A DNA stretch of 33,522 nt from JAVKEN01 sp040221415 (GCA_040221415.1 JAVKEN010000019.1:1-33522), one strand, 5' to 3'. Shown: positions 1 through 9,103, counted from the stretch's first letter. Notes: a model not told the origin generated them from the letters alone. Numbers and translations: made by a program.

Positions 1-1389
1 TTTTAGAACTTTGTCTTCCAAACCTTTTACATCCTCATAAGATAAATTATGGCCATTCATCATTATGACAAAAGAATATTTATTTTTTGCAAGATAGTAG
101 CCAGCGATCGTTGAAACGTAACTCTTTTGCATCGTACCAGTCTTAGCTATCAGTTTTCGACTAAACTCTTTAACTTGTTTTCTGTATTTTAAAGTGCCTT
201 CTACGCCGTGCCTTGGCAATGACTGAGAAAAAATCCTAAAATAACTCTTTGATTTATATATTTTATTTAATAATTTATTTACCTCATAGGGAGAAACTAA
301 ATTATACTTTGATTCCCCGGGTCCATCATATATTCTTACATACTTCTTTCTAAAACCGTTCTGAACTAAAAATTCATCAAATAGTTTTTTGCCATTCTCA
401 TCACTTCCTGGTTCTCCAGTATATTTTGCAGCAATAGTTTTAAACAAAGATGCTGAATACAAATTATTTGAATCCTTTAGAACCTTGATTAGCATGTTTC
501 TAAGAGTTGTAGATTTATGTACTTTAACTACTTTGCCTCTAGCTTCTGAGAAGATAAACTTTCCTGAAAAATTGATATTATTACTTTGTAAGTAATGACT
601 TATATAAGAAACAACCATTTTTCTTGTATCAGGAAGAGCAAAATTTAATTTTGTAGATTTCTGAGAGCGAGCTAAACATCCATATACATGAAATTCATTT
701 TCTCCCATGTATTCTGATTTGTACGGGCATGTAGATTTGCTTTCTTTTGTCACCTTGACAGAGTTTTTGATCTTTAACACCTGAGGGTTATTTATTTTTA
801 CTGCAGATTCCCTACCAACTGTACGAGCACGTTGGCTTGCTTCTACTCGATTCTCATTTATAACTATTGTGTGCTTTGGAGAGGCGTAAGACCCAAAATT
901 TTGGTCATCCCACGAAAACCCTCCAGGGCTAGTCCATTTGTTATCAAAAAAACTATCATCAATAACAATATCTCCTTCCAAATAACTTATTTTATTCTCT
1001 TTTAAATAATTTAATAAATCATACAGATCTTCTTCAGTAAAAGAGGGGTCTCCAGTAAATTTTAGAGATAGGTTGCCTTCAAATTTTTGATTACTCTCTT
1101 TTCCCTTTGCGTAAAGAGTTGTCTTAAAAACATAGTCTGATCCTAGCTTTTTAAGAGCGAAATAACTCAAAAAGATCTTTGTGACACTCGCCGGAGAAAA
1201 CATCCTATTAGGATGCACTTGTATGATGTTCTTATTTCTCTCCAGATCCGTCACGATCAAACCGTAACTTATATCTCCTTTTTCTTTTATTGCCTTATCT
1301 ATCTGATTTGCTAGGCCTTGGGCACAACCATCCACAGAAACACATGTGAAAAAGATTGTAATTATGATAGTGAAAAGGCTGTAGTTCAT
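1..1389 (-). CDS. dacB: D-alanyl-D-alanine carboxypeptidase/endopeptidase, PBP4 type (S13 family), partial
   Basis: Periplasmic penicillin-binding protein that trims or cleaves peptidoglycan peptide cross-links. I translated this strand by hand; the frame is open for 463 codons and runs off the window start, so only a few C-terminal residues should be missing for a family of about 450-480 residues. All three penicillin-binding motifs are visible: SVTK (S68-K71, with the acylated serine), SNN (307-309) and KTG (416-418). A hydrophobic N-terminus (about 5-20) ends near VDGCAQG, consistent with an export signal. ATG at 1389 is used here, but a TTG at 1401 is closer to an AAGGA sequence and adds an arginine, which would suit a signal peptide; an in-frame stop lies just upstream of both. 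It is divergent from the flavin reductase gene. Confidence 0.9.
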   Translation of the reverse strand, partial: MNYSLFTIIITIFFTCVSVDGCAQGLANQIDKAIKEKGDISYGLIVTDLERNKNIIQVHPNRMFSPASVTKIFLSYFALKKLGSDYVFKTTLYAKGKESNQKFEGNLSLKFTGDPSFTEEDLYDLLNYLKENKISYLEGDIVIDDSFFDNKWTSPGGFSWDDQNFGSYASPKHTIVINENRVEASQRARTVGRESAVKINNPQVLKIKNSVKVTKESKSTCPYKSEYMGENEFHVYGCLARSQKSTKLNFALPDTRKMVVSYISHYLQSNNINFSGKFIFSEARGKVVKVHKSTTLRNMLIKVLKDSNNLYSASLFKTIAAKYTGEPGSDENGKKLFDEFLVQNGFRKKYVRIYDGPGESKYNLVSPYEVNKLLNKIYKSKSYFRIFSQSLPRHGVEGTLKYRKQVKEFSRKLIAKTGTMQKSYVSTIAGYYLAKNKYSFVIMMNGHNLSYEDVKGLEDKVLK

Positions 1390-1516
1390 ATAGTCACGCA
1401 AATAATCCTTAGACTAACATATAAAAATACGAGGTTACACGTAAATATGAAAAAAACTACGAACTTTCCAACTTTAATAATTTCTGATAGTTTATCCTTC
1501 TTTAAGTAGAAAGTAG
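1390..1516. promoter_or_regulatory. Divergent intergenic region between dacB and the flavin reductase gene
   Basis: This 127-base AT-rich spacer separates two genes read in opposite directions, so it should hold promoters for both. I found only weak hexamers: a TATGTT (1416-1421, minus strand) that could be a -10 for dacB but has no good -35. Nothing convincing was found for the plus strand. No stable hairpin or tRNA-like structure was seen. Confidence 0.35.
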
Positions 1517-2002
1517 ATGGTTTGCGATAATACTTTTAAAGACTGCATGAGCAAGTTTGCCACAGGTGTTACAGTTGTAACAACAAAGATATCAGGCGAA
1601 CAAATAGGTGTTACTATTAATAGCTTTGCATCACTCTCTTTAAAACCAAAACTTATTATGTTTAGTCTCAAAAAAGGGTCCTTCTGTTATGATCACTTTG
1701 TCGCGACAAAAGAATTCGCATGCAATATTTTAAGCGAATCGCAGAAGCAAATCTCAAATATTTTTACCAAAAAAATAGGCTCTGATCAATGGGAAGATGT
1801 CGAGTTGTTGCAGAATCATAGTTTACCATGTTTAAAAAATTCCATTGCTTACATTTTATGTAAAACTGATAAAATTATTGATGCTGGAGATCATTCTATT
1901 TTTATTGGAAAAGTTACCTTAATAGACTTCTTAAATGCACAAAATTCTCCACTAATATATTTTAATAGACAATACAAAGCATTTAAAGATGGGAATCTAT
2001 AA
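1517..2002 (+). CDS. Flavin reductase family protein (HpaC/RutF-like)
   Basis: Small cytoplasmic FMN-binding protein of the flavin reductase-like family, whose members reduce flavin with NAD(P)H, often for a partner monooxygenase. At 161 residues it has the normal length of the single-domain fold. Family motifs are seen in order: FATGVTVVTT (14-23), INSFASLSLKP shortly after, FACNIL in the middle, GDHSIFIGKV and the C-terminal PLIYFNRQY. No monooxygenase partner is encoded in the window, so its substrate cannot be assigned. The only ribosome-binding hint is a weak AAAG. The last 14 bases overlap the start of addB, implying co-transcription although no functional link is obvious. Confidence 0.85.
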   Translation: MVCDNTFKDCMSKFATGVTVVTTKISGEQIGVTINSFASLSLKPKLIMFSLKKGSFCYDHFVATKEFACNILSESQKQISNIFTKKIGSDQWEDVELLQNHSLPCLKNSIAYILCKTDKIIDAGDHSIFIGKVTLIDFLNAQNSPLIYFNRQYKAFKDGNL

Positions 2003-4706
2003 AATTTCTGATCATAGAAATTTTTTATACAGCTTATTCAAAGGATTAGGTAATAGATACTCCGCAAAAGAAATGGAGGAATTAACCATATTACTCCCAA
2101 GTAAAATATCTTGTTTCTATTTAAATAAAATATTTTTTCAAAATTTAAAAATAAACGAAACAATCTATCCACCTAATATTATCTCACTTGATGATATTGG
2201 CAACTTAATCAGGAACGACAATAAGAAAGTGGTGATTGGGCCTGAAGAACAATTAGTGGTCTTAAAAAACTTTCTTACTGAAAAAATATCTAATATTAAA
2301 CTAACTGATCATGAGTTAGTTTATACTGTCAGACAAATTGTTGACTTAGTAAACAAATTTAGAATTGATGAATTCCCATTAGAAGCTCTAAACGAAATAT
2401 ATGTAAACCGTAATAGCAACTGCTCTGAATTTCTTTATCAGAGTCTTCAGTTGGTAGGAAGTCAGTGGGAAGAATTCTTGTCGGAAAAGGGCCTGATTGA
2501 ATCAGCAGAACACAGAAATAAGTGCGTAGACAAATTTATACATCTAACTTCAGATCATAACAAAACCATTATTGCTGGTTCTAATGGAAGCATACTTTCG
2601 ACAAGACGCTTAGTAAATCATTGTTTAAATAACAAGGGTAGATTAATTTTTAACAATGCAATACCAATAAACAGCGCCAGCAATTGGATGCACATAAACC
2701 AGCAACATCCTAACTTTTGTATTAAAGATTTTTTTGATTCAATTACCACTAACTCTACTGAGATTAAGTTATGGGACGAAAATGAAAGCGAACGACATAC
2801 CCCTACTAATATCTCGGCTATAATTGCAAATGATATACCGAAAACTCAAATCAGTTGCACGAATGAAAATAACTATGAACTTATAGAAGTCAAAAATGAT
2901 GCCGAACAGTACTTTGCTGTTGCAATTAAAATTCAACAAATTTTAGAACAAGATCAAAGATGCAAAATAGGTCTAGTAATAAATAAAAACTCTAATATTC
3001 GTACAATAAAAAATCACTTGGAGTTTTTTGGTATCAAATACCAACTTCTAACTAGCGAAGGAATGAATGAAACCCACCAGTTTTTTTTATTAAAACAAAC
3101 ACACAAATATATAATTGAACCGTTTAGCATCAAGAATCTGTTATCAATCTTAAAAAATAGATTTGTTAATTTTGGCTTTGAAGATGAAATATTTGATCAA
3201 CACATTGAAACCCTTGAAAATAAATATCTAAGAAGAATATGTGCTTACACCTCGTTAAAGGATTTGCTTTATGAAATTCAAGAAAATGAATTACATAATT
3301 TGGTATTTGATTTTAATCAAGCTATTACTAGCCTAGTATCAAATAGAGGCTCTTTCTTTAAAAGATTTAATAAATTCATAAAGTTTTTAGACCCTAAAGA
3401 AAATAGATTCTGGTGCGACTATGCAGGTGCTCAAATATACAAAGAGCTAAACACTTTTTCCACTTTAGAAAAATGCATTAGTAAGGACCCTTATACCAGT
3501 TTCATTCAAATACTATCCAACAAGAAAATCTCTTATAGTACTGAATCGCAATCAATCTTAGTTGGCTCTCATATAGATTTTAGGCTTTTAAGCTGTAATT
3601 ATTTTATATTGCCTGACTTTAATTACGGAACATTTCCATCTATAAATCAAAAAAGTCCCATTTTTGATTCAGCATGCGATAATCTAACGCATGAATTTCT
3701 TAGAGAGAGTTTACAAAACAATGACTATATGCACTTATTGGATACTGATAATGTAATCTTTATAAGGCAATTAGAGTCCCGAGGAAATAGAACTATGAGG
3801 TCAAATTTTTTAGAAAAATTACTACTGCTAGATCAAGGAAATTATGTAAGAATCAATAAAGAGGTGCCAGAAATTGTTCGCACTTCGTATAAGAAAAATA
3901 TCAGAAAGATTACGAATAATTCCGCAGCTTACTCAAATGACCCAGTGCCAAACAATTTATCGGTAACAGACATAGAGAAATTAATGCGCGATCCATATGC
4001 ATTATACGCAAAGAAAATTCTTAATCTGAAAAAAAAGGTTGATATTGATAAAAATCCTGACCAGGCAGATTTAGGTAATTTAGTACATAAAACTATAGAA
4101 CTATTTGAGAAAAAGAAGTATCAAACAGAAGAACAGTTTTATTATATAGCTAGCACATTAGCAAATAAATATTTGCCAAATCAAGTAATAGAGAAAATCT
4201 GGAAACCAAGGTTCAGGTCAATAGCTGGTTTATATATTGAAAAAATAACTTCACAGCAAAAGGTTGATAAAAAGTTAATTGAGCAGAAAGGAAGTGTAGT
4301 CTTAAATGGTATTCAAATCACCGCTATCGCTGATCAAATAGTTCTTAACAAGGATGGGTTAGCCGTTCTAGATTTTAAAACCGGCGCAATACCAAAATTA
4401 AACGATATATATATGGGTTATTCTCCCCAAATGACGATCGAGGGGCTGATGGCAGAAAATGGAGCATTTGGGCTACAAGGTCAGTCTATCCAGCTAAAAT
4501 ACATTCAGTTTTCTACGGGTCACAATTACTACAAACAGACAATAATAGAAAGCCCTGGAGCTCGAATAGAAGAGGCTCGAATCGGCCTAGATAGATTGCT
4601 AAAACTATACACAGACAAAAAATTTAAATTCGTAGCATGCCCTAATACAACTATTTATCCAAACTACAACGACTACCAACATATAGAAAGAGTAGAAATC
4701 GTATAA
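1989..4706 (+). CDS. addB: Double-strand break repair protein AddB (alphaproteobacterial type)
   Basis: Subunit of the AddAB helicase-nuclease that resects double-strand breaks for RecA-mediated repair. The N-terminus (TILLPSK near 33) and the AGSNGSI stretch near 200 match the inactive helicase-like half of alphaproteobacterial AddB, and SHIDFRLL/PDFNYGTFP (about 530-550) corresponds to the usual EARLL/GGLNEGxWP region, here degenerate. The C-terminal PD-(D/E)XK nuclease looks intact: GNLVHKTIE (about 696), AIADQI (about 779), VLDFKTG (about 792) and a QxxxEG motif (about 813). There is no cysteine cluster for an iron-sulfur site, unlike the Bacillus protein. At 905 residues it is somewhat shorter than the roughly 1000 expected. 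No addA lies next to it in the window. Confidence 0.85.
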   Translation: MGIYKISDHRNFLYSLFKGLGNRYSAKEMEELTILLPSKISCFYLNKIFFQNLKINETIYPPNIISLDDIGNLIRNDNKKVVIGPEEQLVVLKNFLTEKISNIKLTDHELVYTVRQIVDLVNKFRIDEFPLEALNEIYVNRNSNCSEFLYQSLQLVGSQWEEFLSEKGLIESAEHRNKCVDKFIHLTSDHNKTIIAGSNGSILSTRRLVNHCLNNKGRLIFNNAIPINSASNWMHINQQHPNFCIKDFFDSITTNSTEIKLWDENESERHTPTNISAIIANDIPKTQISCTNENNYELIEVKNDAEQYFAVAIKIQQILEQDQRCKIGLVINKNSNIRTIKNHLEFFGIKYQLLTSEGMNETHQFFLLKQTHKYIIEPFSIKNLLSILKNRFVNFGFEDEIFDQHIETLENKYLRRICAYTSLKDLLYEIQENELHNLVFDFNQAITSLVSNRGSFFKRFNKFIKFLDPKENRFWCDYAGAQIYKELNTFSTLEKCISKDPYTSFIQILSNKKISYSTESQSILVGSHIDFRLLSCNYFILPDFNYGTFPSINQKSPIFDSACDNLTHEFLRESLQNNDYMHLLDTDNVIFIRQLESRGNRTMRSNFLEKLLLLDQGNYVRINKEVPEIVRTSYKKNIRKITNNSAAYSNDPVPNNLSVTDIEKLMRDPYALYAKKILNLKKKVDIDKNPDQADLGNLVHKTIELFEKKKYQTEEQFYYIASTLANKYLPNQVIEKIWKPRFRSIAGLYIEKITSQQKVDKKLIEQKGSVVLNGIQITAIADQIVLNKDGLAVLDFKTGAIPKLNDIYMGYSPQMTIEGLMAENGAFGLQGQSIQLKYIQFSTGHNYYKQTIIESPGARIEEARIGLDRLLKLYTDKKFKFVACPNTTIYPNYNDYQHIERVEIV

Positions 4707-4714
4707 AACAAACA

Positions 4715-4743
4715 TTGAATATTGCAATTTTAGGTTTTATAAA
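4715..4743 (+). promoter_or_regulatory. Sigma70-like promoter for the TAXI receptor gene
   Basis: TTGAAT (4715-4720), a 17-base spacer and TATAAA (4738-4743) match the -35 consensus at four and the -10 at five of six positions. Transcription would begin near 4750, about 17 bases before the TTG start codon. The sequence lies wholly in the short gap after addB. AT-rich DNA makes chance -10 matches common, so the call rests on the exact spacing. Confidence 0.5.
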
Positions 4744-4766
4744 TTTTTAATACAACACAGTAAGCA

Positions 4767-5723
4767 TTGGAAAAAATTTTGTTTATTTTACATTACATAT
4801 TTTCTACAATTTTTGTTCTAACATTATTTGTTAGTCCTGCAAAAGCAGAAAAATCTCCTGCACACTCATTTCAAATAATTTCCGGGAACGTTACTGGGGT
4901 TTATTATCCAACCGCTGGTGCTTTTTGTAGAATTATCAACAAGAATGAGAAAAATTTGTATTGTTCAGTAAAAATAAGCGAGGGCTCTTTTTCTACGATT
5001 GAAACTTTAAAAGACCTTCCAAAAAGCTATGCTCTTATACAAAATGACATCGCAGAAGAAGAGTTCACTACTCAGAAACATCGGAATATTAGAAAAGTTC
5101 TGAAAATTTCAGATGAGATTTTTACTATACTGGTAAAGCAAAATTCTGATATTAAAACTTTTGAAAACTTAATAGGAAAAACTATCAGCTTTGGAAACAA
5201 GGGTAATGGTGCTGTTGCGGTTTTTAAGAAAATCTCAAAAACTAAGAAAATTCCTATTACCGACTTCAACATTGCGTATATGGATCCTTCCCACATCGCT
5301 GAAGCTTTATGCTCCAATGAAATTGATGCAGCAATCTTTGCTGTCTCACAACCTAACGGCTTAGTACAAGAAGTACTTCAGCAGTGCGACACTAGATTTC
5401 TACCCTTAAGCAGAAAGACCATTAATGTAGTGACCTCGAAGTACAAAAACTATAGTAAATCTTTTATATCCAGCAAGTATTACCCCATTCCAAGCGATGC
5501 TCTGACGATTTCTGTTGAATCTTCACTATATTCAACAACAACAAACAGCACTGAGAATGTGTATTTATTCACAAAAACTATACTTGATAATATAAATAGC
5601 GCGCATGCTTTGCATCCTGTTATGAAAAAGTTTAAATCAAAAACAATGCTGCCTAAAAAAGGCATTATACCAATGCATCCAGGTGCACAAAAATACTTTC
5701 TGGAAAAGAATTTTTTTAAATAG
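4767..5723 (+). CDS. TAXI family TRAP transporter solute-binding protein
   Basis: Periplasmic substrate-binding protein of the TAXI subfamily of tripartite (TRAP) transporters, which typically capture small organic acids such as dicarboxylates or glutamate for sodium-driven uptake. A signal peptide is evident: EK, a hydrophobic stretch to about residue 22, then PAKA with probable cleavage after A27. The mature protein begins with the family signature SGNVTGVYYPTAGAF, and the C-terminus has MHPGAQKYF, matching the HPGA motif of TAXI proteins. Start is TTG: an in-frame TAA lies two codons upstream and no in-frame ATG occurs before the middle of the protein. The membrane subunits (DctQ/DctM type) are not in the window, so it is an orphan here and the ligand is unknown. 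Confidence 0.87.
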   Translation: MEKILFILHYIFSTIFVLTLFVSPAKAEKSPAHSFQIISGNVTGVYYPTAGAFCRIINKNEKNLYCSVKISEGSFSTIETLKDLPKSYALIQNDIAEEEFTTQKHRNIRKVLKISDEIFTILVKQNSDIKTFENLIGKTISFGNKGNGAVAVFKKISKTKKIPITDFNIAYMDPSHIAEALCSNEIDAAIFAVSQPNGLVQEVLQQCDTRFLPLSRKTINVVTSKYKNYSKSFISSKYYPIPSDALTISVESSLYSTTTNSTENVYLFTKTILDNINSAHALHPVMKKFKSKTMLPKKGIIPMHPGAQKYFLEKNFFK

Positions 5724-5792
5724 AAAAATTTACTACTTGTTAACTTATTTATTTTACAATCTCATTTCGACTGATAAACAGCAAAAAGCATT

Positions 5793-7376
5793 ATGATGAG
5801 AATAGTATTTTATATTTTTAGTCTTCTAAGCCTTTCTTTTACTTACTTTTTATATCAATTCTGGCCAGCTGCGATATATTTACTATATATTTTGATACCA
5901 GTAATCATCATAGGAATATATGATGTTTTATCTATTAAACATACTATTCTAAGAAATTACCCCGTTCTAGGACACTTCAGATATCTATTGGAGTACATAA
6001 GGCCAGAGATACAGCAATATTTTATCGCAGATGATCACAGTGAAAAACCATACAGCCGCGAGATAAGAAATATTGTATACCAAAGAGCAAAAAATGTGAT
6101 GGATACTGTACCATTTGGTACAAAACAATCAGTCAATCGTATTGGATTCGAATTTCTGGAGCAATCTTTGAAGCCAAAATTTATCCCTCCTGAGCAAACA
6201 CGAGTTGTTATTGGAGGTCCTCAGTGCAAGAAACCATATAGTGCATCTATCTTAAATATTTCAGCAATGAGTTTTGGTGCTTTAAGCTATACAGCTATAT
6301 CAGCATTAAACAAAGGTGCAAAACTCAGCAAATGCTATCATAACACGGGGGAAGGAGGAGTTAGTCCATATCATCTCTCTGGAGGAGGGGATTTGGTATG
6401 GCAAATAGGCACAGCCTACTTTGGGTGCAGAACAAGAGATGGAAAGTTTGATGCAAAAAAATTTGCAGCAAAAACTAAGAATCCTGTTATTAAAATGATT
6501 GAGCTCAAACTATCACAAGGAGCAAAGCCTTCACACGGAGGAATCTTACCTAAAGAAAAGATCACAAGCGAAATATCTGAAATTCGTGGTATTCCATTGG
6601 GTGAAGACTGTGATTCTCCTCCTTCTCATTCTGCGTTTGATACGCCTATTGAGATGATGCGCTTTGTCGGTGAATTAAGAAAATTATCAGGTGGTAAGCC
6701 TGTTGGATTCAAGTTAGCCATTGGTAAACCAGAAGAATTTATGTCGATATGTAAGGCGATGCTAAAAACGAAGATTTATCCAGATTTTATTACAGTTGAC
6801 GGGTCAGAAGGTGGAACTGGAGCAGCTCCGTTAGAGTTCACCAACCGGTTAGGTAAAACTATCAATGAATCTCTTATTCTTGTACATAGCTGTCTTGTTG
6901 GAATAGGAGCTCGAGATAAAATTAAAATAATCGCTTCAGGAAAAATAGCAACAGGCTTTGACCTAATTGCCAAATTGTGTATAGGTGCAGACTTGTGCAA
7001 CTGCGCCCGAACAATGATGTTTGCACTAGGTTGCATACAGTCTCTAAGTTGCAATACAAATAAATGCCCTACTGGTATTGCAACACAGAACTCTTTTAGA
7101 GCTAGAGGTTTGAATATTCAAGACAAATCAGTTCGTGTGTCTAATTATCACCGCAATACAGTAAAAAGCTTTAGAGAGCTAGTTGGTGCAATAGGGATAA
7201 ATGATATTAATGAGTTAAGTCCTTCATTATTACACAGAAGAGAAACAAATAGCGTCAGTAAAAATTATCTAGAATTATATGAATTTGTTACTAATAAATG
7301 TTTTATGAACAAGAAATCTAAAATACCAGATGCCTACAAAAAATTCTGGAATTTAGCTTCTGCGGAACAGTTCTAA
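5793..7376 (+). CDS. Membrane-anchored FMN-binding glutamate synthase family protein
   Basis: Contains the glutamate synthase central/FMN domain (GltS_FMN) without the glutaminase domain of true GltB. The N-terminal 45 residues form two hydrophobic segments, suggesting anchoring to the inner membrane with the enzyme on the cytoplasmic side. FMN-barrel motifs include SAMSFGALS (about 155), GEGGVSPYH, KPSHGGILP (about 247), VDGSEGGTGAAP and ASGKIATGFD. Cysteines 414, 420 and 425 have the C-x5-C-x4-C spacing of the glutamate synthase [3Fe-4S] cluster, followed by PTGIATQ. No gltD or glutaminase partner is nearby, so electron donor and physiological reaction are unknown; glutamate formation should not be assumed. 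Start is one of two adjacent ATGs (5793 or 5796). Its last 24 bases overlap cysQ tail to tail. Confidence 0.85.
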   Translation: MMRIVFYIFSLLSLSFTYFLYQFWPAAIYLLYILIPVIIIGIYDVLSIKHTILRNYPVLGHFRYLLEYIRPEIQQYFIADDHSEKPYSREIRNIVYQRAKNVMDTVPFGTKQSVNRIGFEFLEQSLKPKFIPPEQTRVVIGGPQCKKPYSASILNISAMSFGALSYTAISALNKGAKLSKCYHNTGEGGVSPYHLSGGGDLVWQIGTAYFGCRTRDGKFDAKKFAAKTKNPVIKMIELKLSQGAKPSHGGILPKEKITSEISEIRGIPLGEDCDSPPSHSAFDTPIEMMRFVGELRKLSGGKPVGFKLAIGKPEEFMSICKAMLKTKIYPDFITVDGSEGGTGAAPLEFTNRLGKTINESLILVHSCLVGIGARDKIKIIASGKIATGFDLIAKLCIGADLCNCARTMMFALGCIQSLSCNTNKCPTGIATQNSFRARGLNIQDKSVRVSNYHRNTVKSFRELVGAIGINDINELSPSLLHRRETNSVSKNYLELYEFVTNKCFMNKKSKIPDAYKKFWNLASAEQF

Positions 7377-8132
7377 ATAACGCCTATCTCTTACTGTAAG
7401 CAAAAAAGAATTTCTAAAACCTTTCTTCAAATATTGCAATTCTTGGAAGCTTTCATTCACTACTCCGCCCCCAAGCGCTCGGACAATAGCATGTCCTGCT
7501 GCCACATCCCACTCACAAGTATCTTTGTTTCTTGGAAAAACATCGTATACACCTTCGGCCATAAGACAAAACTTTTCTGCACCAGATATTTTCTGCACCT
7601 TATTAACTTTTATGTTTTTCAAAATATTTGAAATAAATATAGGATCAGACCTTTGACTAATCACAACATTAACTATAGATAAATTAGTATTAGTTTTATT
7701 AATTTTTGACACCCTCATCTTATTTTTCTTAAAAACTGATTCCCCGTCTGTAAAATACACTAATCCGCTTTCTGGAAACGCTATTATACCTATTTTAGGG
7801 ACACCATTTTCTATAAATGCTAAATTAATAGAGTAATGTTTTTTATTCTCGATAAAGGCTTTGGTTCCATCAAGAGGATCCAACATCCAAAAATTTTTCT
7901 TTTGAAGCAATGTTAAATCGAGAGAGACAGTATTCTCTTCTGAAACAACTGGATTATCAGGAAACTTAAAGCGGAGAAAATGTGATATTTTATTGCTCAC
8001 ATGAATATCAGCACTTGTGCACTCTGTCCCATCTTGTTTTATACTAACGCAAAAAATCTCTTTTTTTATATTTAGCAGGTCCGCACAAGCTTCCTCTACA
8101 CATGACACAATTTCATGAAGATCAATTTTCAT
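7353..8132 (-). CDS. cysQ: 3'(2'),5'-bisphosphate nucleotidase CysQ (inositol monophosphatase fold)
   Basis: Mg-dependent phosphatase that hydrolyses 3'-phosphoadenosine 5'-phosphate (pAp) to AMP, preventing its accumulation during sulfur metabolism and RNA turnover. The 259-residue length is typical. Metal and phosphate motifs are intact: SEE (64-66), DPLDGT (85-90) and WDVAAGH (208-214). The stretch around GVPKIGIIAFP resembles Escherichia coli CysQ more than SuhB, but other FIG-superfamily substrates cannot be excluded. The ATG overlaps the stop codon of the upstream quinone oxidoreductase by one base (TAATG), so the two are probably co-transcribed and translationally coupled. The 3' end runs 24 bases into the opposing gene. 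Confidence 0.85.
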   Translation of the reverse strand: MKIDLHEIVSCVEEACADLLNIKKEIFCVSIKQDGTECTSADIHVSNKISHFLRFKFPDNPVVSEENTVSLDLTLLQKKNFWMLDPLDGTKAFIENKKHYSINLAFIENGVPKIGIIAFPESGLVYFTDGESVFKKNKMRVSKINKTNTNLSIVNVVISQRSDPIFISNILKNIKVNKVQKISGAEKFCLMAEGVYDVFPRNKDTCEWDVAAGHAIVRALGGGVVNESFQELQYLKKGFRNSFLLTVRDRRYLELFRRS

Positions 8133-9103
8133 TAAACTACAATAATGCTTTGGCCAAACTGTTTACCACTTTCAATATCCTGATGAGCTTCAACCACATC
8201 TTTTAAATGATACTTTTTAAAGAAATGTGGCTTGATGAGCTTCTTCTGTAATTGGGCGAAGATTTCATTAGCACTTAATACAACTTCCATTTTATCTGCC
8301 TTGTAATGAAAATAATTAGGGCATGTAACAAAAGAGGACTTGCTATATATGTTTTTAAATAAAATTGGATCTGGCATTCCACTAGTAAACCCTGCGCACA
8401 CAAGAAGACCAAACTCACTTAGCGCTTTTTGTGATTTATCTATTGTATCTTTACCAATCAAATCATACGCAACACTAACACCCTCTCCTTTTGTGTATTC
8501 TTGTATTTTGTCTAACATTTGTGGATCATTGCTGTTTAAGACTAATCCAGCCCCAGCCTGTTGCACTACTTCTTTATGGCTCTCCTGAGTAACAGTAGCA
8601 ATTAATTTAGCATCATACTGCTTGGACATTTGGCAAATCAGAAGACCAACTCCTTCCGACGCACCTTGCAATAAAAGATAGTTGTTTTTTCTTACAAAGA
8701 AAGTTCTTCTAGTCAAATAGTGTGCTGTCATTCCTTTCATTAAACATGCAGCAACATCATCATCATCTACGTAATCAGGAATAGAAATTAGTAAGTTCTG
8801 ATGTATGGTTCGAGCTTCAGAATAAGCGCCCCTATCCGGATGCACATATGCTACCCTTTCACCTATACTAAAATTTTGTACATTCGCTCCTATTTCTTCA
8901 ACTATACCACAAGCTTCATGTCCAGGAGTAAATGGTAATTCGGTTTGTAGGAATCCACTCCTTGCCAAGACATCTAATTCATTTAAGCCTACAGCAGTAT
9001 GTCTTACTAACACCTCATCAGCACCCACAGATAATTCGTCAGCCTCAACCACGTCCATGACTTCTGGAGCGCCATATTTTGTTATTTCTATTTTTTTAAC
9101 CAT
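8132..9103 (-). CDS. qor: NAD(P)H:quinone oxidoreductase-like zinc-independent MDR protein
   Basis: Medium-chain dehydrogenase/reductase of the quinone oxidoreductase group, cytoplasmic, expected to reduce quinones or similar carbonyls with NADPH. GroES-like N-terminal half with NELDVLARSG (near 57) and the FTPGHEACGIVEEIG motif (about 78-92), then KGMTAHYL (about 142) and the nucleotide-binding loop GASEGVG (about 166), where the usual GAAGGVG is altered. Zinc-ligand cysteines of alcohol dehydrogenases are missing. Length 323 is typical. No strong ribosome-binding site precedes the ATG. It heads a two-gene unit with cysQ and is divergent from ccmD. Substrate is uncertain. Confidence 0.8.
   Translation of the reverse strand: MVKKIEITKYGAPEVMDVVEADELSVGADEVLVRHTAVGLNELDVLARSGFLQTELPFTPGHEACGIVEEIGANVQNFSIGERVAYVHPDRGAYSEARTIHQNLLISIPDYVDDDDVAACLMKGMTAHYLTRRTFFVRKNNYLLLQGASEGVGLLICQMSKQYDAKLIATVTQESHKEVVQQAGAGLVLNSNDPQMLDKIQEYTKGEGVSVAYDLIGKDTIDKSQKALSEFGLLVCAGFTSGMPDPILFKNIYSKSSFVTCPNYFHYKADKMEVVLSANEIFAQLQKKLIKPHFFKKYHLKDVVEAHQDIESGKQFGQSIIVV

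Noticed and set aside
1318..1509. Plus-strand frame of 63 codons before the flavin reductase gene
   Set aside because: Its first part is antisense to the dacB signal peptide; no ribosome-binding site or similarity to a known small protein was seen.
5724..5792. Promoter for the GltS-like gene (TTGTTA at 5737 with TACAAT at 5755)
   Set aside because: The spacer is only 12 bases, too short for a sigma70 promoter.
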